64,000 nt of DNA from Streptomyces actuosus (GTDB lineage: Bacteria; Actinomycetota; Actinomycetes; Streptomycetales; Streptomycetaceae), in contig NZ_JAFFZS010000009.1 in the NCBI RefSeq assembly GCF_016921115.1, forward strand, positions 1 to 64,000, in the 5' to 3' direction. Positions 33,363-42,385 of this stretch are shown one piece after another (position 1 is the stretch's first letter; the number at the start of each line of letters is the position of its first letter). The position numbers and the translations under genes are program-made. The notes under the pieces are model-generated. The model was not told where the DNA came from and ran no database searches. It worked only from the letters and a program-made list of their open reading frames with translations.

Positions 33363-36300
33363 TCAGGTGCCGACGGCCTCGCCGACCTGTTCGGCGGTCT
33401 CCATCGCCCCGGCCCACAGGCGCACCTCGGCGACCCGGCCGGTCAGATAGTGCTGCCAGGAGCCACCAGTGAAGCCCTTGCCGACCGCCAGGTCGCCCGA
33501 GCCGACGGTGGCCGTGAACGCCTTGGGGTCCTCGTCGGACGATTTGCCCTGGTAGAGCCTGATCGTGCCGTCCTGCGCGTCGAACACGCCGGTCAGCCGG
33601 ACCATCGCGTCCGTCACTTCACTCTCCGGAGTGCCTACCGCGCTGAAGGTGCCGTCCGCGTTCAGTCGCCCGAAGTACCAGCGTCCGAGCGGGACGGTCT
33701 TCTCCTCGAAGGTCTCCGGGTCGATCTCGGGCTTCGTGCCGGTCTTCTTGTACCAGATGCCCCACGAGGAGCCGTCGGCTGCCTGCTGACCGACCACCTG
33801 CCCGGTGTAGCCGGTCGGCTTGGACAGGAGGTCGGCGCCGTTCACGGACGCGAGGGCCGTGACGCTGAACGAGCCGGTGTCGTCGACCACCGGCCCGCTG
33901 GCAGTGGCCGCATCGTCGACGCCGTCCAGCGTGATCGCCTCGCCGTCCTGCGCGGCACCGCCGGCCAGTGTCAGCGGTCGGCCGTAGCCGGAGGTGTCCC
34001 CGATACCGCTCCCGGTACCCCCGTCGGCCGACCATGCGCCCACCAACTCGACCGCGTTGAACTTGCCGTTGATCGCCTGCTGAGCCCCTTCGGCGATCTG
34101 GTCGGACGTCAGGGCGCTCTGCCAGACCGCCACCTCGTCGATCGAGCCTGGGAAGTAGTCGTAGTAGGCACCGGCCCACAGCACCCGCCCGATCTGCAGC
34201 GGCCCCTGGGCCTTCCAGGAGGGGGCCGCCGTGTGGCTGCCCTGCAGCTTGCCGTTCACGTAGAGGCGGATCTCGTTGGCCGGCTTGTCGTAGACGGCGG
34301 CCAGGTGTGTCCACACTCCAGCCGTGGCGGGCTGCTTGGCCACCACCACCTGATCGGTGATGTTGCCGCTCCCGTCGTCCTTCGGTGACGTCCGCAGGGT
34401 CCACGTGCCGACGGAGCCCTGGTAGGAGAGGTAGAAGCCGCTGTAGAAGGTGCCGTCCTGTCCGAGCACGGTCCTGTTGTCACTGGGCAGGCGGTCCAGC
34501 CGGGCCCAGGCCGAGACGGTGTAGGAGTCACTGGTGTCGACGACCTGACCGTCGGTTGCGGCGTAGCCGGTGGTGCCGTCGAGAGCCATCCCCTTGTCCA
34601 GGTGCGACTCTTCCATGATGTTGTTCTGGGCGTCGCGGGTGATCTCTCCCAGACGTCCGCGGTCGTCCCGGCTCGCGCCCCCGTGCAGCGTGGCGTTGTC
34701 CTCGCCGTCGGTGGTCTCCGCGTCGAGGGCAGCCCCCGTGGCCTCGTCGAAGTGCCAGAGCCCGACCGGCCCGGGACCCTCGGCGACGTTGAACTCGATC
34801 GTGGCCAGCGCGCCCCACTTGCTGTCGTCCTTGGCCCGCACCGACAACACGTTGGCGCCCGATCGGGTGGGGGGTATGGAACGCGACACCGTCAGTCCCG
34901 GTAGTTCGGACGACCAGTCGTCGTCGGACCACGTGCCGTCAGCGGCCGACAACTTGTACTGGTAGGCCTTGATGTCCACGTCCCCGTCCCCGGGAGCGAA
35001 CACGAACTCTCCTGGTACGCCGGGGCCGCCGTGAGCCGTGCAGTCCTTGTCGCAGTCCGTGTAGACCGAGTTGATCGTGATCTTCGGAGCCTTCGGCGCC
35101 GGCGGGTCCACCTTGAAGTAGCAGAAACCGTCCGAGGCGGCGCTGCTGAGATGGTTGGACTGATCGTCGTAGTAGGACCACGTCCACGCGTGATACCGGT
35201 ACAGCGTGCCCACGGCCAGGCCCGACCACGTCATGCTGATCGCCTGACCGTCCTTACGGAAGCCGGTCGTGGGGTACGCCGACACGCCGCCCGGCGGCGT
35301 GGTGTCGACCCAGGTGCCGTCGCTGTGGAGTTCGTCCAGGTCGAAGTAGACGCGCAGGTTCTCCTGGCCGGTGGCTCCGCCGGGCATGGTGTGCGCAGTG
35401 GCCTTCAGCTGCGGTGCGACATCGGACACGATCTGCGGATCGGAAGCGCTGCGGATGCACGCCGAAGCCCCACCGTCCACCACGTGCAGGTCACTGGGCT
35501 TGGCAGGCAGCGACACGTACTGCACCGAGAGGATGGCGTCGTTCCTGAAGCGCTTCCAGGCGGCGGTGTCCGACTCGTCGTGGGCCCTCAGTTCCAGGGT
35601 CAGCCGGGCGAAGTTGCCCGCGGCGAACGACTGCACCGTCGGCGTCAGGTTCTCGTTCGACTCGGCGGGGTTGTCGTGGAACTCGATCGGCGCGGCGGGC
35701 TGCGACGGATCGCAGGCCGAGCCGCGGCCCGCCGACACCCAGCGGTCGACCATCCAGTCCAGTTCCGCCGGTCGCGACGACCAGGTGGTCGAGGACGAGA
35801 TGTTGTTGGTGCGGACCAGGTCCACCCACTTCGCGTCACAGGTGAACGACCAGGTCTCCGTGGCCCGGAAGGTGGCGTCGAGGACCTTCTTGCCGCTCAG
35901 CTGGGAGGGGGAGAACTCGAAGTAGAGCCGCTGCGTGTACCCCGGGCCGCAGTAGTAGCCGCCGTAGCTGCTGCAGTGGCCCATGCCCTTGCCCTCGTTG
36001 TCCGAGCCGTTGCTCCAGCCGTACGAGGTGTAGCCGTCGCTGCGCAGCAGGGTGCGCTCCGACACCCCGGCGGCCACCGCCGGGTCGATGAACAGCGGGA
36101 AGTCGGCGGCGTCCGTCTCGCTGAGCATCTGGGCGTCGGGCACCACCGACAGGGAGTCCTTCGTGACGTCCACGTCCATGCGGGTCACCGCGTCGCCCTG
36201 CCCGGGCTCGACACCGGACCCCGAGGGCGCCGACTCGGACGGGTCGGACGGCGCGGCCTCGCCGGTGCCGGCGGCCTCGGTCCTCGCGAGTTGGGTCTGC

Positions 36301-37082
36301 GGTCCGGCGTCCTCGCCGGCGGAGTCCCACATGCGTGCGGGCGGCGCCTTGAACACCGTGCGGCCCGCGTCGTCGACCGCCGCGAGGCTTCCGGACGCGC
36401 CCTCACGGACGTTCAGGTTCACGGCCTTCAGGTCGAAGGTGAGCTTCTTCAGCTCCTTGTTGGCCGCGGCCTCAGGCGTCTTCACCACGAACACCGGCTG
36501 GAAGCTCTCCGGCGTCGTGTTCACCCGCAGGTCCACACCCGGCAGGACCTCCGCGTACGAGGCGGTGGTGCCGTCCAGCGTGGGGGCGGGCAGCGTGCCC
36601 GGCCACCCCAGTTCCAGCGAGCGGCCGTGGTCGGTGATCCGGGCCAGAGGTGCCTTGTCACCGCCGCCGGAGAACGCCATCTGCACGGCCGCCGCCTTCG
36701 GCGCCACCGATCCGTCGGGACGCTTCTCCAGCGTCGCGTCCGGCGCCTGCCAGCCCCCGTCCGGCGCGGGCACCCGTACCGGGGCCGTCGACTCCTCCAG
36801 GGTGAAGGTGTGGCCGTCCGGATTGGCGAACACGGTCGACCGCTCGGACCGCTTGCCCGTCACCTCCACCCGCTGGCCGGACTGCTTGGCCTCGGTCAGG
36901 GCCCGCTGGTCCTCCGACACGGGTGCGGGATCCGACTCGGAGGGGGAAGCGGAGACCTGATGCACGGGGAACGCGAGTGTCGCCATCACCGTGGCGAGGA
37001 CGACGGCCCCCACCCTCGCTCTCGCGCGGTCCCCTTGTCTTTGACGCCCTTTCACGCCATGACCGACCCACCCCGACGACAC
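33363..37082 (-). CDS. Large secreted LamG/concanavalin-like domain protein, Rhs partner
   Basis: About 1239 residues from GTG 37082; GTG 37055 is an alternative and neither has a strong ribosome site. A signal peptide (VGAVVLATVMATLAFP) precedes a Streptomyces-type N-terminal region (VFANPDGHTFTLEES, LPGVDLRVNTTPESF). A DNRLxRE-like middle block contains Cys pairs (YGGYYCGPGYTQRLYFE). Fibronectin-like strands follow, then two LamG-type lectin domains near the C-terminus (VGLWHFDEATGAALDAE ... VYDKPANEIRLYVNGKLQG, and LVGAWSADGG ... LTGRVAEVRLWAGAM). It probably binds cell-wall glycans and may help deploy or display the Rhs toxin encoded 119 bp downstream. Confidence 0.85.
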   Translation of the reverse strand: MSSGWVGHGVKGRQRQGDRARARVGAVVLATVMATLAFPVHQVSASPSESDPAPVSEDQRALTEAKQSGQRVEVTGKRSERSTVFANPDGHTFTLEESTAPVRVPAPDGGWQAPDATLEKRPDGSVAPKAAAVQMAFSGGGDKAPLARITDHGRSLELGWPGTLPAPTLDGTTASYAEVLPGVDLRVNTTPESFQPVFVVKTPEAAANKELKKLTFDLKAVNLNVREGASGSLAAVDDAGRTVFKAPPARMWDSAGEDAGPQTQLARTEAAGTGEAAPSDPSESAPSGSGVEPGQGDAVTRMDVDVTKDSLSVVPDAQMLSETDAADFPLFIDPAVAAGVSERTLLRSDGYTSYGWSNGSDNEGKGMGHCSSYGGYYCGPGYTQRLYFEFSPSQLSGKKVLDATFRATETWSFTCDAKWVDLVRTNNISSSTTWSSRPAELDWMVDRWVSAGRGSACDPSQPAAPIEFHDNPAESNENLTPTVQSFAAGNFARLTLELRAHDESDTAAWKRFRNDAILSVQYVSLPAKPSDLHVVDGGASACIRSASDPQIVSDVAPQLKATAHTMPGGATGQENLRVYFDLDELHSDGTWVDTTPPGGVSAYPTTGFRKDGQAISMTWSGLAVGTLYRYHAWTWSYYDDQSNHLSSAASDGFCYFKVDPPAPKAPKITINSVYTDCDKDCTAHGGPGVPGEFVFAPGDGDVDIKAYQYKLSAADGTWSDDDWSSELPGLTVSRSIPPTRSGANVLSVRAKDDSKWGALATIEFNVAEGPGPVGLWHFDEATGAALDAETTDGEDNATLHGGASRDDRGRLGEITRDAQNNIMEESHLDKGMALDGTTGYAATDGQVVDTSDSYTVSAWARLDRLPSDNRTVLGQDGTFYSGFYLSYQGSVGTWTLRTSPKDDGSGNITDQVVVAKQPATAGVWTHLAAVYDKPANEIRLYVNGKLQGSHTAAPSWKAQGPLQIGRVLWAGAYYDYFPGSIDEVAVWQSALTSDQIAEGAQQAINGKFNAVELVGAWSADGGTGSGIGDTSGYGRPLTLAGGAAQDGEAITLDGVDDAATASGPVVDDTGSFSVTALASVNGADLLSKPTGYTGQVVGQQAADGSSWGIWYKKTGTKPEIDPETFEEKTVPLGRWYFGRLNADGTFSAVGTPESEVTDAMVRLTGVFDAQDGTIRLYQGKSSDEDPKAFTATVGSGDLAVGKGFTGGSWQHYLTGRVAEVRLWAGAMETAEQVGEAVGT

Positions 37083-37128
37083 AGGAACTCGCCCCCCGAT
37101 TTCACAAGATCACCACAAAGTCCCCGAG

Positions 37129-37157
37129 ACTTTAACTCCATTCTCATAATCGATCAA
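37129..37157 (-). promoter_or_regulatory. Vegetative-type promoter of the LamG-Rhs-immunity operon
   Basis: On the minus strand TTGATC (37157-37152) and TAAAGT (37134-37129) are separated by exactly 17 bp, close to the HrdB consensus. Transcription would begin about 40 bases before the GTG at 37082. It lies in a locally AT-rich stretch. Confidence 0.6.
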
Positions 37158-37806
37158 GAGTGCGACATGCGATTCACCTGCAACTGCGTCACTCGAACGT
37201 GCGTCATTCACAGAAGTCGAACCGGGCGCCATCACTGTGAATTCGGAGTCGACCACCCCCATCCCGAGCGCACGCACAGGGTCACGGGAAGCCGAGGGAC
37301 AGGACCCCGAAAACAGAGAATGAAGCACCATGGAGAGAGAAAAATGAACTAGCGGCAGATCGATTGCCTATGCCGAAATCAGAGCATATTCTGTATTTTC
37401 GAGCGGTTGGCAATTGTCTGTCGCATTTCGACCGCTTCCCGAGTGGCCCCTCCGGATGAAAACTCCGCGTCACATTCGGAGCGAGTTGACATCGAACGGG
37501 ATGAAAGCCGCCGAGACGTCATCCGGCCACCCCGAGGGGCGCGGGTCGGCCGTCACGCCCGAGCGAGTCACGCTCCGGCACCACGACGGACACAGCCCGC
37601 ACCTCCAGGGGCGGGAATCGGGGCCGATCCACGGAGCCTCCCGGAGCAGCCCCGAGCGATGAATTCCGGACAGGGTGACTGGAAATTGACCCTACGAGGA
37701 GTCCTATAACCGGAATCCCCTCTTTCCCTATGTGATTCGTCTCACCATGAAGATCGCGCGAGAAAGCAGCCCTCTACCCTTTCCGGAAACGGGGAGAGGA
37801 ACTCGC
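37158..37806. other. AT-richer intergenic region upstream of the toxin operon
   Basis: About 650 bp without a supported gene between the divergent LamG operon and the lipoprotein gene. Base composition is visibly lower in GC than in the core genes (e.g. AAATCAGAGCATATTCTG near 37376). Short open frames here lack ribosome sites and coding bias. It probably holds the island edge and regulatory DNA for both flanking units. No RNA gene was recognised. Confidence 0.45.
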
Positions 37807-38268
37807 ATGCCGTCCTTGTGCCGGGCCACGGCCGTTGTCGTGCTGGCCGTCGCAGCAGCAGGGTGCACCGACCACGGCCCTTCCGGGGCCGCTCCGAGCC
37901 GCTCCGCGACGACAGCCAGGAGTACGGCTCCCGCAAACCTGCCGTCCTTCTCGCCGGACGGGGTCGGCGACACGTTGCTGGAGGTGACCGGTCGGGGAAC
38001 CGGTCGGCATCGCACCCCTGCCGTCCCGGCGGGCGACGTCACCGCCGAGATCGTCTGCACGGGGACGGGCGTTCTGTCGGCGGACTTCGACGATGCGGCC
38101 GGCAAGGTGCTGTACCAGGTGGTCTCCCAGCCCTGCGGCACCGCGGTGAGCCACAAGGTCACCTTCGGCGTGCCCGCCGAGCCCGAGGGGATCGTGGTCG
38201 CGGTCACGGCACGGAACGACGGCAGGTACGGCGTCCGCCTGGGGACCGGGGGCGGGGACGGCACGTGA
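37807..38268 (+). CDS. Small lipoprotein
   Basis: A 153-residue protein starting MPSLCRATAVVVLAVAAAGC at ATG 37807 after GGGGAGAGGAA. The lipobox AAGC places the lipid-modified Cys at residue 20. The Ser/Thr/Ala-rich linker is followed by a compact beta domain with two further Cys (EIVCTGTGVLSAD, VVSQPCGTAVSHKV) likely forming a disulfide, ending VVAVTARNDGRYGVRL. No named family is recognised. It is convergent with the response-regulator gene. Confidence 0.75.
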   Translation: MPSLCRATAVVVLAVAAAGCTDHGPSGAAPSRSATTARSTAPANLPSFSPDGVGDTLLEVTGRGTGRHRTPAVPAGDVTAEIVCTGTGVLSADFDDAAGKVLYQVVSQPCGTAVSHKVTFGVPAEPEGIVVAVTARNDGRYGVRLGTGGGDGT

Positions 38269-38421
38269 AGCCGGAGCCGGCCGGCCGGATGAAGCCGTGC
38301 CCGGGCCGTGGGGCGCGATCCCCCGGCACCGGACCACCATGGCGATACCCCGGCAGGGATCAGCGGCGCCGGTCGGTGGCACCGGCCGGCCGGGCCGCGC
38401 CCGCCGCGCCGGAACCCGGCG

Positions 38422-39036
38422 CTACAGCCAGCCCTTTTCGCGGGCGATGCGGGCCGCTTCCGTTCTGTTGCGTACGGCGAGCTTCTGTATCGCCGTCGAC
38501 AGGTAGTTCCGGACGGTGCCCTGGGACAGGTGGAGGGCCGCCGCGAGTTCGGCGTTCGTGGAGCCGTCGGCGGCTGCGCGCAGGACCTCGCGTTCGCGGT
38601 CGGTGAGGGGGTTGGCGCCCTCGGCGAGGGCCGCCGCGGCCAGGGTCGGGTCGATGACGCGCTCCCCCGCCAGCACCTTGCGGACGGCCGCGGCGAGTTG
38701 GGCGGCGGGGGCGTCCTTGACCAGGAAGGCGTCGGCGCCGGCCTCCATCGCGCTGCGGAGGTAGCCGGGGCGGCCGAAGGTGGTCAGGACGACCAGTTTG
38801 ACGTCCGGCAGTTCGCGGTGCACCTGGGCCGCCGCCTCGATGCCGGTCGCGCCCGGCATCTCGATGTCGAGGAGGGCGACGTCCACGCCGTGCTCCCGGG
38901 CCGCGGCCAGGACCTCGTCGCCGCGCGCGACCTGGACGGCCACCTCGATGTCGTCCTCCAGGCCGAGCAGCGCGGCGAGCGCCTCGCGGACCATGGACTG
39001 GTCCTCGGCCAGCAGGACCTTGATCATGCGCGTCAT
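38422..39036 (-). CDS. NarL/LuxR-family response regulator
   Basis: A 204-residue protein whose ATG 39036 overlaps the kinase stop (ATGA). The receiver domain has acidic pair ED at 11-12, phospho-acceptor Asp57 in ALLDIEMPG, the Thr in VVLTTFG and Lys in FLVKDAP. The C-terminal LuxR helix-turn-helix reads LTDREREVLRAAADG, NAELAAALHLSQGTVRNYLS. It is the last gene of the ABC exporter/kinase operon and probably controls that operon, as DesR- or BceR-like systems do. Confidence 0.93.
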   Translation of the reverse strand: MTRMIKVLLAEDQSMVREALAALLGLEDDIEVAVQVARGDEVLAAAREHGVDVALLDIEMPGATGIEAAAQVHRELPDVKLVVLTTFGRPGYLRSAMEAGADAFLVKDAPAAQLAAAVRKVLAGERVIDPTLAAAALAEGANPLTDREREVLRAAADGSTNAELAAALHLSQGTVRNYLSTAIQKLAVRNRTEAARIAREKGWL

Positions 39037-40193
39037 GCACCGGATCCTACGGGTGCCGGCTGCGCGGCGGGGACACGGGCGACCAGCAGGAAGCCCGTGC
39101 GGATCCGGCCCGCTTCCAGGCTCCCGCCCGCCTTCTCCAGGCGCTCGGTCAGGCCGGTGAGGCCGTTGCCGGGGCCCGTGCCCGCCCCGCCGGAGCCGTC
39201 GTCCTCGACGGAGAGCTCCAGGACGGGCCCGTCGAGGGTCTGGCGGAGGAGGACGTCCACCGCGCAGCGGCGGGCGCCGCTGTGCCGTACGACGTTGGTG
39301 ACGGCCTCGCGCAGCGCCCAGGCGAGGGCGGACTCGCTGTCCTCGGGGACGCCGTCGAGGCCGGTCTCGGCGGGGAGTTCGGCGGTGACGCCGGCCGCGG
39401 TCAGGGCGGCCTTGGCGCCGGCGAGTTCGGCGGCGAGGCGGGGGCGCCGGTAGCCGGTCACGGCCTCGCGGACGTCGACCAGGGCCTGGCGGCTGACCTG
39501 TTCGATGTCGGCGACCTGCTGGGCCGCCTTCTCCGGGTGGCCGGGCAGCATGCGGCCCGCCAACTCGCTCTTGAGGGTGATCAGCGACAGCGAGTGGCCG
39601 AGCAGGTCGTGCAGGTCGCGGGCGAGCCGCAGCCGCTCCTCGTTGGCGGCGAGCTGGGCGACGGTGGCGCGGGCCTCGCGCAACTCGACGGTGGTGCGGA
39701 TCAGTTCCCGCACGCCCGTCATGGAGAAACCGCCCAGCAGCGCCGGCAGGAGCAGGCCGGCCAGGAAGGCCTCGCCGCCGGGGACCGTCAGGGCGACGGC
39801 CGTCAGCAGGGCGGAGACGCAGGGGATCGTCCAGCGGGACAGGCGCATCGGCAGGGCCGCGCCGGAGGCGACGGCGACGTACACGTACAGGACCATCCAG
39901 TCCCGGCCCAGGGTGAGGGACAGCACCGTGGCCTGGGCGGCGAGGACCCCGAGCGCGCCGAGCACCAGGGCGTTGCGTTCGCCGCGCCCCGCGCGGAAGA
40001 TCAGGGCGAAGTACCAGGCGACGAAGGCGGCCAGGCCGAGCCAGCCGAGGAGCCGTACGCCGTCGCTGTGTCCGCCGTGCAGCAGGTCGTCGACCGGCGC
40101 CTGGAGGTAGGCGAGCCAGATGCCGGTCCACAGCACCTTCATCACGCGTTGCCTGCGGTTCTGCGGGCGCTGCCCGAAGCCGATGCCCTTCAC
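39033..40193 (-). CDS. Sensor histidine kinase (HisKA_3 type)
   Basis: A 386-residue protein starting at GTG 40193, which overlaps the permease stop (GTGA). The first 150 residues contain about five membrane helices (LGLAAFVAWYFALIF, LVLGALGVLAAQATVLSL, LLTAVALTVPGGEAFLAGLL) with almost no outer loop, so it probably senses the membrane or the associated transporter. The phospho-acceptor His lies in RDLHDLLGHSLSLI (about residue 195). ATPase motifs are ALREAVTNVVRHSG (N box) and VEDDGSGG (G box). It is cognate to the downstream response regulator. Confidence 0.92.
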   Translation of the reverse strand: MKGIGFGQRPQNRRQRVMKVLWTGIWLAYLQAPVDDLLHGGHSDGVRLLGWLGLAAFVAWYFALIFRAGRGERNALVLGALGVLAAQATVLSLTLGRDWMVLYVYVAVASGAALPMRLSRWTIPCVSALLTAVALTVPGGEAFLAGLLLPALLGGFSMTGVRELIRTTVELREARATVAQLAANEERLRLARDLHDLLGHSLSLITLKSELAGRMLPGHPEKAAQQVADIEQVSRQALVDVREAVTGYRRPRLAAELAGAKAALTAAGVTAELPAETGLDGVPEDSESALAWALREAVTNVVRHSGARRCAVDVLLRQTLDGPVLELSVEDDGSGGAGTGPGNGLTGLTERLEKAGGSLEAGRIRTGFLLVARVPAAQPAPVGSGA

Positions 40194-40930
40194 GCCTTCA
40201 GCGTGTCCTTCCGGTAGAGCCAGGCCGCTCCGCCCGTGAACAGGGCGAAGAAGACGGCCAGGACGGCGATGTCCTTCACGTGCGGGGCCTGGCTCTGCTC
40301 GATCGCCTGCCCGAGCGCAGCGTACGCGTGCGTGGGCACCCAGCGGGCGATGTCCTGCAGCCAGCCGGGGAAGGTCGTCGTCGGCATCCACAGGCCGCCG
40401 AGGATCGACAGGCCGAAGTACGTGATCATGGTGATCGGGCGGACCGCGTCGCCGCTGGCGAGGTAGCCGATGGCGACGCCGAGCGCGGCGAAGACCAGGC
40501 TGCCCGCCCAGATGACGCCGGTGAGCGCGACCCACTGCCAGGCGTCGAGGCGTACGTCCTTCACGAGGGCGGCGACGGTGAAGACGACGACGATCGACGG
40601 CAGGCTGACCACGGCGGCGCCGGCGGTCTTGGCGAGGACGTAGCCGCGGCCCGGGAGGGTGGTCAGCCGCAGCTGCCGCACCCAGCCGCTCTCGCGCTCC
40701 TTGGCGATGCGTTCGCTGTTGCCCATCAGGACGGCGGTCAGGGCGCCGAAGGAGGCCATGGAGACCATCATGTAGGTCGGCAGGGTCAGGCCGGTGCCGT
40801 CGATCTCGGTGGTGGCGTCGGCGGTGCCCGCGATGAGCAGGAAGAGCACCGAGGGGTAGATCACCGAGAAGAACAGGAACTTGCGGTTGCGCAGGGCGCG
40901 GGTGAGTTCCAGCTTGATCAGGCTGTTCAC
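40190..40930 (-). CDS. ABC-2 type exporter permease
   Basis: A 246-residue protein with six predicted membrane helices (e.g. FLFFSVIYPSVLFLLIAG, VVSLPSIVVVFTVAALV, VLAVFFALFTGGAAWL). It starts at GTG 40930, overlapping the ATPase stop (GTGA). Typical of DrrB/YadH-like ABC-2 permeases that move lipids, antibiotics or polysaccharides outward. It works with the ATPase encoded just upstream; the substrate is unknown. Confidence 0.9.
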   Translation of the reverse strand: MNSLIKLELTRALRNRKFLFFSVIYPSVLFLLIAGTADATTEIDGTGLTLPTYMMVSMASFGALTAVLMGNSERIAKERESGWVRQLRLTTLPGRGYVLAKTAGAAVVSLPSIVVVFTVAALVKDVRLDAWQWVALTGVIWAGSLVFAALGVAIGYLASGDAVRPITMITYFGLSILGGLWMPTTTFPGWLQDIARWVPTHAYAALGQAIEQSQAPHVKDIAVLAVFFALFTGGAAWLYRKDTLKA

Positions 40931-41838
40931 GACTGCTTGGCCTCCTCGGCGGCGGTGATGGCGACGAAGGCCTGCTCCAGGCCTAGCCCGGCGACCTCCA
41001 GGTTGCGGGGGTAGAGGCCGAGCCCGTAGAGCGCGTGGACGGTGGCGTCGGCGTCGGAGGACTGGATGCGGACGGTCTGGCCGGACACGTCGATCGTGGT
41101 GAGGAACGGCAGCTCGCGCAGCGGGGTCTCGTCGATCGTGCCCTCCAGGTCGAACGACACGCGCCGGGCGCCGGCCTTCGCCTTGATCTCGGCGGCCGTG
41201 CCGTCGGCGAGCAGCCTGCCGCGGTGCAGGACGAGCACCCGGTCGGCGACGGCGTCGGCCTCTTCGAGGTAGTGGGTGGCGAAGAGGACGGTGCGGCCCT
41301 GGTCGGCCTGCTCGCGCATGGTGGCCCAGAAGGCCTGGCGGGTGGTGACGTCCATGCCGGTGGTCGGCTCGTCGAGGACGATCAGGTCGCTGTCGCCGGC
41401 GGTGGCGAGGGCGAAGCGGACGCGCTGGGCCTGGCCGCCGGAGAGCTTGTTGACCTTGCGGTCGGCTATCTGCGCGACGCCCGCGCGGGCGAGCACCTCG
41501 GAGACCCGGTACGGCCTCGGGTGCAGGTCGCAGGCGAGGCGGACCAGCTCGGCGACGGTGACCTCGTCCATCAGGCCGCCGGTCTGGAGCATGGCGCCGA
41601 CCCGGCCGCCCACGATCGCCTCGCGAGGGGTGGCGCCGAACAGGCCGACGGAGCCGTTGTCGGCGGCCTTGAGGCCGAGGAGGAGATCGAGGGTGGTGGA
41701 CTTGCCGGCGCCGTTCGGGCCGAGCAGGGCCACGGTCTCACCGGGGTGCAGGGTCAGGGTCAGGCCGTCCACGGCCCGGACTTCGCCGTAGGCCTTGCTC
41801 ACCTGGTCGAACGCGACCACCGGGGCTGTCGTTGTCAT
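40927..41838 (-). CDS. ABC exporter ATP-binding protein
   Basis: A 303-residue protein from ATG 41838. It has Walker A LLGPNGAGKST, Q-loop MLQTGGLMDEVTV, signature LSGGQAQRVRFAL, Walker B LIVLDEPTTGMD and H-loop FATHYLEEADAVADRV. The C-terminal extension (VRIQSSDADATVHALY) is typical of DrrA-type exporters. First gene of a four-gene operon in which every junction is a 4-bp overlap, forcing coupled synthesis of ATPase, permease, kinase and regulator. No strong ribosome site precedes the ATG. Confidence 0.93.
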   Translation of the reverse strand: MTTTAPVVAFDQVSKAYGEVRAVDGLTLTLHPGETVALLGPNGAGKSTTLDLLLGLKAADNGSVGLFGATPREAIVGGRVGAMLQTGGLMDEVTVAELVRLACDLHPRPYRVSEVLARAGVAQIADRKVNKLSGGQAQRVRFALATAGDSDLIVLDEPTTGMDVTTRQAFWATMREQADQGRTVLFATHYLEEADAVADRVLVLHRGRLLADGTAAEIKAKAGARRVSFDLEGTIDETPLRELPFLTTIDVSGQTVRIQSSDADATVHALYGLGLYPRNLEVAGLGLEQAFVAITAAEEAKQS

Positions 41839-42385
41839 GCGGCCATGGTGGCCCGCGGGGCACGGGCGGCGGCAGTGTCGGCCGTCCGGAGTGCCGCATG
41901 ACAGATGTCATGCGTCCGGTGCGGCTGCGTGTCATGCCGCCGGGCCTCACGGGTCGGTCGAGGCGAACGAACCGTTCGGCCCGCCCGGAACGGTCGAGCC
42001 GTGGCAACCGGTCGAGCCGGACGAACCGGGTTGATCGGAACGAACCGCTCAGCCGTTCCGGACTGCTCAGCCTTTCCGAACCGCTCAGCCCTCCGGACCG
42101 GTCGGCCCGGATCCCTGGCCGTCGCCCCGGCGACCCATCTCCCGCCGGCCCATCGCCCCGGCAGCCGCTCGGCCAAGTGGTCCGGCCCGGCGGGCGGTCC
42201 CTCGGTCCGGCAGCATCGCGGCTCGGTACGGTCGCCCCGGCAGCCCCGGCAACCCCGGCAGCCTTCGCCGCCCCCTACCCGCAGGCCCGCGGCAACCGAC
42301 CCGGACCGGCACTGCCCCGGAGCGGCGGACCCCGGACCCGGCCCGGCGGCGACCGGCCCGGCGGCGACCCGGATCCGCCGCCCCG
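41839..42385. other. Intergenic region with imperfect GC-rich repeats
   Basis: A 547-bp stretch upstream of the ABC operon and downstream of the 42386-44629 gene (both minus strand). Between 41960 and 42110 short motifs such as GAACCGCTCAGCC and CCGGTCGAGCC recur imperfectly. From 42250 it is nearly pure G/C. Open frames on several strands overlap here, as expected from composition, and none looks real. Confidence 0.4.

Noticed and set aside
35031..37352. 773-residue plus-strand frame
   Set aside because: Antisense to the LamG-domain gene; no supporting features.
37407..37709. Short plus-strand frames in the AT-rich gap
   Set aside because: Weak starts, Arg/Pro-rich translation and no coding bias; not called as genes.
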